Source: Brevibacillus_H sp049846925
GTDB taxonomy: Bacteria; Bacillota; Bacilli; Brevibacillales; Brevibacillaceae
Assembly: GCF_049846925.1 (NCBI RefSeq)
Contig: NZ_JBNCMT010000001.1
Span: 124,001 to 188,000, forward strand
Direction of reading: 5' to 3'
DNA length: 64,000 nucleotides
This document shows positions 57,996-64,000 of this stretch, piece after piece. Every line of letters begins with the position of its first letter. Position 1 is the stretch's first letter. A model generated the notes under the pieces. The model had not been told where the DNA came from. It ran no database searches and saw only the letters and a list, made by a program, of their open reading frames with translations. The position numbers were made by a program, and so were the translations under genes.

Positions 57996-59536
57996 GCGTA
58001 CTCTACTGCTCTCGTTTCACGGATCACGGTAACCTTGATGTGTCCTGGATAATCCAGTTCACTCTCAATACGTTTCGTAATATCACGAGCCAAACGAACA
58101 GCATCAGCATCATCGATACGCTCTGGTTGAACCATTACACGTACCTCACGACCTGCTTGGATGGCGTAAGATTTTTCAACTCCATCGAACGATTCGGAGA
58201 TTTCTTCAAGTTTCTCCAATCGCTTGATATATGTCTCTAACGTCTCACGGCGTGCACCAGGACGAGCCGCTGATAATGCGTCAGCCGCACCTACGAGCAT
58301 AGCGATAACAGAGGTTGGTTCGGTATCACCGTGGTGAGAAGCGATACTGTTAATCACTACCGGGTGCTCACCGTATTTCTTCGCTAATTCGACGCCAATT
58401 TCAACGTGAGAGCCTTCTACTTCGTGGTCGATAGCTTTACCAATATCATGCAAGAGACCTGCACGTTTGGCCAGCTTCACATCTTCTTTCATCTCAGCAG
58501 CCATTAAGCCGCAAAGATGTGCAACTTCCATAGAGTGCTTCAAAACGTTTTGTCCATAACTTGTTCTGTATTTCAGACGACCTAAAATCTTGATCAAGTC
58601 AGGATGCAAACCATGTACATCTGTTTCAAAGGTAGCTTGTTCACCATACTCACGGATGCGTTCATCCACTTCACGGCGAGCCTTCTCTACCATTTCTTCA
58701 ATTCGAGCCGGATGGATTCGTCCATCTGCTACCAATTTATCAAGTGCCGTTTTTGCAATCTCACGGCGAATCGGGTCAAAACCAGAAAGAATAACAGCTT
58801 CAGGAGTATCATCAATAATCAAATCGATACCAGTAAGAGTTTCGAGTGCACGAATGTTACGACCTTCACGACCGATAATTCGGCCTTTCATCTCATCGTT
58901 TGGAAGTGTCACAACAGACACCGTCGTCTCGGCGACATGGTCTGCCGCACAACGTTGGATAGCAGTAGAAATGATTTCACGAGCTTTCTTATCTGCGTCT
59001 TCTTTTGCCTGTTGTTCAATCTCCTTGATCATGATGGCCATCTCATGCTTCACTTCATTCTCAACATCTGTGAGAATAATGTTCTTCGCTTCTTCTTGAG
59101 TTAAGCCGGAGATTCGTTGGAGTTCCAACACTTGCTCTTTATATAACTGCTCAACTTTAGCCTGCAGTGCTGCAATTGCCTTGTCACGTTCGGCCATTTC
59201 GTTCTCCTTGCGCTCCAGTTGTTCACTTTTGCGATCCAAGGATTCCTCTTTTTGAAGGATACGACGTTCTTGACGTTGAACCTCATTACGACGTTCTTTC
59301 AGTTCATTTTCAGCATCAGAACGAAGTTTAAACACTTCATCTTTTGCTTCAAGAATTTTCTCCTTCTTAACCGATTCAGCGTCACGCTTGGCATCTTCTA
59401 CGATTTGTTTGGCTGCTTCTTCTGCACTGGAAATCTTTGCTTCCGCAATTGATTTCCGTATGAAGTAACCAACTCCGAAGCCCACTGCTAGCATAACGAG
59501 CATTCCAATTATCGTTACAGGATTTAAAACTTCCAT
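57989..59536 (-). CDS. rny: Ribonuclease Y
   Basis: RNase Y is the membrane-anchored endoribonuclease that starts mRNA decay in Firmicutes. The protein has about 515 residues: an N-terminal membrane helix (about 7-28, IGMLVMLAVGFGVGYFI), a long coiled coil to about 195, a KH domain (about 205-270, GRIIGREGRNIRALETLTGI) and an HD domain (about 325-430, HSMEVAHLCGLMA and AGLLHDIGKAIDHE). The start is unclear: AGGAGGTG is 15 bases from the ATG at 59536, the GTG at 59554 is in that site, and an in-frame ATT (59548) has ideal spacing. The start therefore may be non-standard. Confidence 0.94.
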   Translation of the reverse strand: MEVLNPVTIIGMLVMLAVGFGVGYFIRKSIAEAKISSAEEAAKQIVEDAKRDAESVKKEKILEAKDEVFKLRSDAENELKERRNEVQRQERRILQKEESLDRKSEQLERKENEMAERDKAIAALQAKVEQLYKEQVLELQRISGLTQEEAKNIILTDVENEVKHEMAIMIKEIEQQAKEDADKKAREIISTAIQRCAADHVAETTVSVVTLPNDEMKGRIIGREGRNIRALETLTGIDLIIDDTPEAVILSGFDPIRREIAKTALDKLVADGRIHPARIEEMVEKARREVDERIREYGEQATFETDVHGLHPDLIKILGRLKYRTSYGQNVLKHSMEVAHLCGLMAAEMKEDVKLAKRAGLLHDIGKAIDHEVEGSHVEIGVELAKKYGEHPVVINSIASHHGDTEPTSVIAMLVGAADALSAARPGARRETLETYIKRLEKLEEISESFDGVEKSYAIQAGREVRVMVQPERIDDADAVRLARDITKRIESELDYPGHIKVTVIRETRAVEYAK

Positions 59537-59892
59537 GACTGTATTAATATTCACCTCCTTGCTGTTCAATCATCTCCCCTTGTGTAAGCTCTTGTGATTA
59601 CCTGTAATAACACTGTAAGTTCATGATGGTAATGTAACAGGAGGTTATTTGATAGGTAACATAGGCTCTCAAAGAAAAACGTAGTCAGTTTAATAAACAG
59701 GACCGAAGCTATTCGGTCCCTGCTGAATCCGTTCTTTTGGAACGGTTGTTCAGTTTTTCGATTACGAATTAGCGAAAGAAATAGCGAAAATCATATGAAA
59801 CACCACGTAAACACAAACCTATTTTATTATTTGGCTACGAAGCTTGTCAAGAAGCATAGCTCGTATCCTGCCATTTCTCTCCATTTTAGAAC
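59537..59892. other. Gap between rny and recX, with hairpins
   Basis: It holds the rny ribosome site near 59560, the recX terminator at 59700-59719, and another short stem, CCGTTC/GAACGG with a CTTTTG-type loop, near 59729-59743. No ORF is convincing. Part of it should be the rny promoter, which I could not place. Confidence 0.45.
59700..59719 (-). terminator. Terminator of recX
   Basis: GGACCGAA (59700-59707) pairs with TTCGGTCC (59712-59719); on the minus strand TGTTTATT follows. Confidence 0.65.
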
Positions 59893-60540
59893 CTAATCTT
59901 CAAACAATCTACCCGATCTCGCTTCTTGTTTGATTTTTTGGACGATGGAATGAGAGAATCCTTTACGCATCAGGTAGGTCAAAAGTTTTGCTTCTTCTTT
60001 CATTGATAGAGGGATTTCCCTTCCTCTGCACTTCTTGATCGCCAGCTTGCGAGCGGCCATCACTTCATCATCCTGATCAATTCCTCTGAGCGCAGATTGA
60101 ATAACCTGTGTGGTTATTCCTTTCTGCATTAGCTCCTGCCGAAGAGCAAAAGAGCCAAGTGATTTGTTGATCAACCGCTCCTGTACCCATTGTTTTGCAA
60201 AGGCTGTATCATTAAGGTACCCTTTTTGTTCACACAGTTCCCGAACTTCCACAGCCCGTTCTTTGGTATATCCTTTACCCATTAAATAAGTTTCAACCTG
60301 ATGGCAAGACCTCGGCCGAATACCTATGTAACGGAGGGCAGCGAGGAAGGCACGATTCTTTTCTTCAGCAAGAAGTACTTCCTCATAAAGGTTCCCGTCG
60401 ATTTCGGTACCTTTAAGCAGACTGTATTTCACCAGGATGTCTTCATGTACCTCAAAAGCAAGTTCTCCCTCGATGAATATCTCGTAACAGTATTTATTTC
60501 TTTTGTTTTGATGAACTGCGGTAATCACACCGCTTCTCAT
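59893..60540 (-). CDS. recX: Regulatory protein RecX
   Basis: RecX binds RecA filaments and limits or remodels them. The 215 residues make three tandem three-helix repeats: NRAFLAALRYIGIRPRSCHQ (about 65), KQWVQERLINKSLGSFALRQ (about 118) and EEAKLLTYLMRKGFSHSI (about 180), preceded by a beta-rich N-terminus VHQNKRNKYCYEIFIEGELA. It lies just downstream of recA, 73 bases away, which is common in proteobacteria and occurs in some Firmicutes. GAGGGG is eight bases before the ATG. Confidence 0.92.
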   Translation of the reverse strand: MRSGVITAVHQNKRNKYCYEIFIEGELAFEVHEDILVKYSLLKGTEIDGNLYEEVLLAEEKNRAFLAALRYIGIRPRSCHQVETYLMGKGYTKERAVEVRELCEQKGYLNDTAFAKQWVQERLINKSLGSFALRQELMQKGITTQVIQSALRGIDQDDEVMAARKLAIKKCRGREIPLSMKEEAKLLTYLMRKGFSHSIVQKIKQEARSGRLFED

Positions 60541-60576
60541 CAGCTTCGCCCCTCTCCGACTTTCCTAAGATATAGA

Positions 60577-60601
60577 CAGCCTGCCGAAAACGGGCAGGCT
60601 G
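60577..60601 (-). terminator. Hairpin between recA and recX
   Basis: CAGCCTGCC (60577-60585) pairs with GGCAGGCTG (60593-60601). The T run on the minus strand is weak, so recX may be partly transcribed by read-through. Confidence 0.65.
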
Positions 60602-60613
60602 CTTGAATGCGTT

Positions 60614-61672
60614 CTATTCTAATTCAAAAGTAGGTTCGATATCTTCTTCTGGATCAACCTCAGGCGCTCCTGCAGGCACAGAATTCGGATTCAGGCTGTA
60701 GTATTCACGCACTTTCGTTTCGATTTGTGTTGCGATTTCCGGATTTTCCTTCAGGAAGAGCTTGGAGTTTTCACGGCCTTGTCCCAAACGATCTTCGTTA
60801 AAGGAATACCACGCACCACTCTTCGATACAACATCAATCTCGGCACCGATGTCAAGAATGCTGCCCTCTCTGCTGATTCCTTCTCCGTACATAATGTCAA
60901 CTTCCGCAGTTTTGAACGGTGGTGCTACCTTGTTCTTCACAACCTTGATTTTTGTTTTGGTACCTACCACGTCATTGCCAAGCTTGATGCTCTCTGCTTT
61001 ACGAACATCCAGTCGAACACTCGCATAGAACTTGAGGGCACGTCCACCTGGAGTTGTTTCTGGGTTACCGAACATTACGCCAACTTTTTCACGTAATTGG
61101 TTGATGAAGATTGCGATGGTTTTGGATTTATTAATAGCACCAGACAATTTACGAAGTGCTTGAGACATCAAACGAGCTTGCAGACCAACGTGAGAGTCAC
61201 CCATCTCGCCTTCAATCTCTGCTTTCGGAACGAGTGCTGCTACTGAGTCAACTACGATGATGTCTACTGCACCGGAGCGAACAAGTGCTTCTGCGATCTC
61301 CAATGCTTGCTCTCCCGTATCCGGTTGAGAGAGTAACAGTTCTTCAATATTAACACCTAGCTTTGCCGCATATACCGGGTCAAGTGCGTGCTCCGCATCG
61401 ATGAATGCCGCTTGTCCGCCTTGTTTTTGGACTTCTGCGATAGCATGTAATGCAACGGTTGTTTTACCGGAGGACTCTGGTCCATAGATCTCAATAATCC
61501 GTCCACGTGGGAAACCACCCACACCTAAAGCTATATCCAAAGCCAACGCACCGGTTGACACAGTTGAAATCTGAACGTTAGCCATATCTCCAAGCTTCAT
61601 GATAGAACCTTTACCAAATTGCTTTTCTATTTGACGTAAAGCACTTTCTAATGCAGCGCGACGATCGGACAA
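60614..61672 (-). CDS. recA: Recombinase RecA
   Basis: RecA coats single-stranded DNA, drives strand exchange and stimulates LexA self-cleavage. This copy has 352 residues. Walker A is EIYGPESSGKTTVALHAIAE (about 62-81), Walker B IIVVDSVAALVPKAEIEGEM (about 140), L1/L2 loops INQLREKVGVMFGNPETTPG (about 192), and an acidic tail rich in Glu/Asp. I chose TTG 61672 (MSDRRAALE), which has GGGAG eight bases upstream and matches the usual N-terminus; GTG 61681 sits inside that site. A LexA box and a clear promoter lie upstream. Confidence 0.97.
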   Translation of the reverse strand: MSDRRAALESALRQIEKQFGKGSIMKLGDMANVQISTVSTGALALDIALGVGGFPRGRIIEIYGPESSGKTTVALHAIAEVQKQGGQAAFIDAEHALDPVYAAKLGVNIEELLLSQPDTGEQALEIAEALVRSGAVDIIVVDSVAALVPKAEIEGEMGDSHVGLQARLMSQALRKLSGAINKSKTIAIFINQLREKVGVMFGNPETTPGGRALKFYASVRLDVRKAESIKLGNDVVGTKTKIKVVKNKVAPPFKTAEVDIMYGEGISREGSILDIGAEIDVVSKSGAWYSFNEDRLGQGRENSKLFLKENPEIATQIETKVREYYSLNPNSVPAGAPEVDPEEDIEPTFELE

Positions 61673-61708
61673 AACCGACACTCCCTTTCAAATTTAACTC
61701 TTGCATTC

Positions 61709-61738
61709 ATCATACATCGAGACAGAAGTGTTTGCCAA
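61709..61738 (-). promoter_or_regulatory. recA promoter
   Basis: On the minus strand TTGGCA (complement of 61733-61738), an 18-base spacer and TATGAT (complement of 61709-61714). Confidence 0.65.
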
Positions 61739-61748
61739 GTATTTTTTG

Positions 61749-61762
61749 CGAACAAATATTCG
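61749..61762 (-). promoter_or_regulatory. LexA (SOS) box upstream of recA
   Basis: CGAATATTTGTTCG on the minus strand matches the Bacillus consensus CGAAC-N4-GTTCG with one difference and resembles the B. subtilis recA box CGAATATGCGTTCG. It lies 10 bases upstream of the -35. Confidence 0.85.
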
Positions 61763-61774
61763 CATGGGACAAAA

Positions 61775-61804
61775 AGACCACTGCGGGAAAATCCGCAATG
61801 GTCT
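61775..61804 (-). terminator. Terminator of the DEAD-box helicase gene
   Basis: AGACCACTGCGG (61775-61786) pairs with CCGCAATGGTCT (61793-61804), one mismatch; TTTTTGTCCC follows on the minus strand. It separates the helicase from recA. Confidence 0.88.
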
Positions 61805-61815
61805 CAGGGTTCATT

Positions 61816-63402
61816 TTACTGTTTTTTGCCACGAGGTTTTGCTGGTTCCATGTTGATTCGCTTGCCATTAATTCTCGTCTGACGAAGCGCCTCGTAGACA
61901 AATGGAGCGACTTCTTCTGGAACTTCGACAAATGTGAAGTTCTCAAAAATATCAATTCGGCCAACTGCTTTGCCTGGAATGCCAACCGATTCCGAGATTT
62001 CACGAACCAGGTCTTGCGGCTTCATGTTTACATTACGTCCCACATTGAGGAAGAAACGAACCATGCCTTTTGCCGCACCTGTCTCTCCGAAGTTGTACAG
62101 TTCCCCTTCTTCACTACCTTCTACATCGCTATGGAAGGCCAAGTGAAGGGCAGCAGCCGCAATTTTCTCGGCTGGGTATTGCTCGCTCAAGTTTTCAGCG
62201 ACTTTCAGGTACATATCAGCAATCGTATCGTTTTCGATTAATTGTACAAGCTGTTCACGCAGTTGCTCCTGTTTGCGTTCAGCAACTTCTTCTAACGTCG
62301 GTACATTGCGTGACAGAACGTCTGCTTTGGTCTGTCTTTGGATGATCACTAACTGCTTCATCTCGCGCGGTGTAACCAGTGTCATGGCAATCCCTTTGCG
62401 TCCGGCACGACCCGTACGTCCGATACGGTGAACATAGCTTTCGCTGTCTTGCGGGATGTCGTAGTTGATTACGTGCGAAACGTTGCCTACGTCGATACCA
62501 CGAGCAGCCACGTCTGTTGCGATCAAGAACTCGATTGTGCCTTCACGGAAGGCTTTCATCACTTTATCACGTTGCGCCTGGGACAGGTCACCGTGGAGAC
62601 CATCAGCAAGGTATCCACGAGCTTGAAGTGTCTCGGTCAATTCATCTACGCCACGCTTGGTACGGCAGAAGATAATGCCCAGTTCAACATCTTCACTGTC
62701 GAGAATGCGGCATAAGCTGTCCAACTTGTTGCGATCGAACACTTTATAGTACACCTGCTCGATGAGAGGAGCCGTTACTTCTTCCCGGCTGACTGCAATG
62801 GTCTCCGGCTTTTTCATATAACGATGCGCAAGGCGTTTGATTTCAGAAGGCATTGTTGCAGAGAATAGCAGTGTCTGACGTTCCTCATTAATATGATTAA
62901 TGATCGTTTCGATATCTTCAATGAAACCCATATCCAGCATTTCATCGGCTTCGTCAAGAATCAACATATTCACATGATCCAGTCGAAGGGTTTTGCGACG
63001 CAAGTGATCAAGGACCCGACCTGGTGTACCAATGACTACCTGCACACCTTGTTTGAGTGCACGAATTTGATGGGTAATGGATTGACCACCGTAAATAGGC
63101 AAGGTGCGGATTTTTTTGTACTTGGCGATTCTCATTAGCTCGCCAGATACCTGGATTGCTAACTCACGTGTCGGAGTCAATACCAGTGCCTGAATTTTGT
63201 TAGATGGCGTCATCTTCTCGATCAACGGAATTCCGAATGCTGCTGTTTTACCCGTTCCTGTCTGCGCCTGACCAATCAGGTCCCCACCTTCCAGGATTTT
63301 CGGGATGCAAGACGCTTGTATCGGTGATGGCTCTTCAAACCCCATGTCATGAATGGCATTGAGAATGGTCTTATGTAAAGGAAAATCAGAAAAAATCGTC
63401 AT
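61816..63402 (-). CDS. DEAD-box RNA helicase with DbpA-type RNA-binding domain
   Basis: This 528-residue ATP-dependent RNA helicase of the CshA/DbpA kind has the Q motif GFEEPSPIQASC (about 22), motif I AQTGTGKTAAFGIP (about 44), Ia PTRELAIQ, II LDEADEMLDMG (about 150), III SATMPSEIK (about 182), V ATDVAARGIDVGN (about 298) and VI HRIGRTGRAGRK (about 325). Residues 445-525 are a DbpA RNA-recognition-like fold (RNVNMKPQDLVREI), which targets some members to 23S rRNA. ATG 63402 follows AAAGGTGAC. It stands between cinA and recA, where most Bacillales have nothing or pbpX. Confidence 0.9.
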   Translation of the reverse strand: MTIFSDFPLHKTILNAIHDMGFEEPSPIQASCIPKILEGGDLIGQAQTGTGKTAAFGIPLIEKMTPSNKIQALVLTPTRELAIQVSGELMRIAKYKKIRTLPIYGGQSITHQIRALKQGVQVVIGTPGRVLDHLRRKTLRLDHVNMLILDEADEMLDMGFIEDIETIINHINEERQTLLFSATMPSEIKRLAHRYMKKPETIAVSREEVTAPLIEQVYYKVFDRNKLDSLCRILDSEDVELGIIFCRTKRGVDELTETLQARGYLADGLHGDLSQAQRDKVMKAFREGTIEFLIATDVAARGIDVGNVSHVINYDIPQDSESYVHRIGRTGRAGRKGIAMTLVTPREMKQLVIIQRQTKADVLSRNVPTLEEVAERKQEQLREQLVQLIENDTIADMYLKVAENLSEQYPAEKIAAAALHLAFHSDVEGSEEGELYNFGETGAAKGMVRFFLNVGRNVNMKPQDLVREISESVGIPGKAVGRIDIFENFTFVEVPEEVAPFVYEALRQTRINGKRINMEPAKPRGKKQ

Positions 63403-63407
63403 ATTTG

Positions 63408-64000
63408 TCACCTTTCTTTTAAACGTTGCAGCATGTAAAACATAGCAAACTTGGCCGCTCTGCCAATAATTGCCTGGCGCTTGCCTGCAAGATGAAGCTC
63501 TTTGACCTCAGTAGGCTTGCCTTCGCTTGCAAGTCCAATATAGATGAGACCAACCGGTTTTCCTTCCGATTGGTTAGGGCCAGCAACACCTGTAACAGAA
63601 ATTCCATGAGTACTGCCTAACTTGCGGCGAACATTCTCAGCCAACAATTTGGCGGTTGCAGCACTGACTGCACCCTCCGCCTCCAAAATTTCCGTTGGAA
63701 TGTCTACCAAGCTATGTTTACTTTCATTGCTGTAATTGATGATACTTCCCGGAAATACAGCGGATGAGCCTGACACAGAGGTGAGAAAGGAAGAAAGTGT
63801 GCCACCTGTACAGCTTTCCGCACAAGAAATGGTTTGATTATTTTCTAATAAAGTAGATATGAGTACTTCTTGCAGATTGGCATTTTCACCGACAGCATAA
63901 ATATATTGACCTAATCTGCTGCGAATTTCCTGTTCCACGGGAAGGATCAGTTCATCTGCTTCTGAAACAGACGCTGCCCTTGCCGTAATCCGTAAAGTGA
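63408..64000 (-). CDS. cinA: CinA (competence/damage-inducible), C-terminal part; 5' end outside window
   Basis: The frame runs to the window end without a start. The C-terminal 160 residues form the nicotinamide-mononucleotide amidohydrolase (PncC-type) domain: TISCAESCTGGTLSSFLTSV (catalytic Ser region), GSIINYSNESKHSLVDIP, and HGISVTGVAGPNQSEGKPVG. The part before (about 64000-63900, ending EADELILPVEQEIRSRLGQY) is the end of the MoaB-like domain. The linked order cinA-recA is conserved. The domain recycles NMN to NaMN, linking it to the NAD operon at the other end of the window. Confidence 0.93.
   Translation of the reverse strand, partial: TLRITARAASVSEADELILPVEQEIRSRLGQYIYAVGENANLQEVLISTLLENNQTISCAESCTGGTLSSFLTSVSGSSAVFPGSIINYSNESKHSLVDIPTEILEAEGAVSAATAKLLAENVRRKLGSTHGISVTGVAGPNQSEGKPVGLIYIGLASEGKPTEVKELHLAGKRQAIIGRAAKFAMFYMLQRLKER

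Overview
The window is chromosomal DNA from a spore-forming Gram-positive bacterium of the Bacillales. The evidence is spore genes (spoVK, cotE, spoVS, a YheC/D-type coat-associated protein), GlnR/GlnA, RNase Y, YmdB, RicA and LipL, strong AGGAGG-type ribosome sites, several TTG/GTG starts, and an S-layer-homology protein. Gene content and order (cinA-recA-rny-ymdB-spoVS-dipeptidase-2-oxoacid oxidoreductase ... miaB-ricA-cotE-mutS-mutL ... miaA-hfq ... spoVK-hflX-ynbB-glnR-glnA ... lexA) follow the conserved Bacillales backbone. Brevibacillus or a close Paenibacillaceae relative is my best guess; that is an inference, not a database match. Most backbone genes are on the minus strand. I saw no tRNA, rRNA, insertion sequence, prophage or CRISPR array.

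Layout. 1-730: end of lexA and a DUF456 membrane protein. 844-5230: a complete NAD salvage operon (pncA-pncB-nadD-like-nadE) beside an NrtR-type Nudix regulator; two identically built 26-bp palindromes sit at the two promoters. 5451-10690: an accessory stretch of unknown and very small genes, including two secreted-peptide genes with a duplicated GG-H-(D/E)PP motif and look-alike terminators, a Cys-Cys/Cys-Cys peptide, small membrane proteins and short repeated intergenic motifs. 11081-14992: a tandem duplication of glnR-glnA, each copy with its own promoter and GlnR box. 15117-18823: ynbB, hflX, spoVK. 18921-24398: small unknown genes, an amidase, and a PLP enzyme overlapping an iron-type alcohol dehydrogenase. 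24721-36605: hfq, miaA, a methyltransferase, an unknown membrane protein, mutL, mutS, an amidoligase-like protein, cotE, ricA, miaB.

36719-41033: a PAS-PP2C phosphatase, then an exonuclease coupled to a cNMP/CBS/DUF294 signalling protein. 41251-46029 (mostly plus strand): a LysM / poly-Pro / poly-Ser protein, an SLH-domain protein, lipL, an acyltransferase and a DarB/CbpB-like CBS protein. 46081-52537: YbaK-type deacylase, Lrp regulator, two metallo-beta-lactamase-fold enzymes, a jelly-roll-like protein, YheC/D ATP-grasp, mnmM-like methyltransferase and a YkvI transporter. 52589-64000: 2-oxoacid:ferredoxin oxidoreductase, dipeptidase, spoVS, ymdB, rny, recX, recA (with a LexA box), a DEAD-box helicase and the 3' part of cinA.

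The least explained material is (i) the repeat-containing secreted peptides at 9136-9695, (ii) a three-hairpin element found in the leaders of two unrelated genes (33781-33945 and 55264-55345), (iii) the glnRA duplication with diverged promoters, and (iv) the LysM/poly-Ser surface-type protein.
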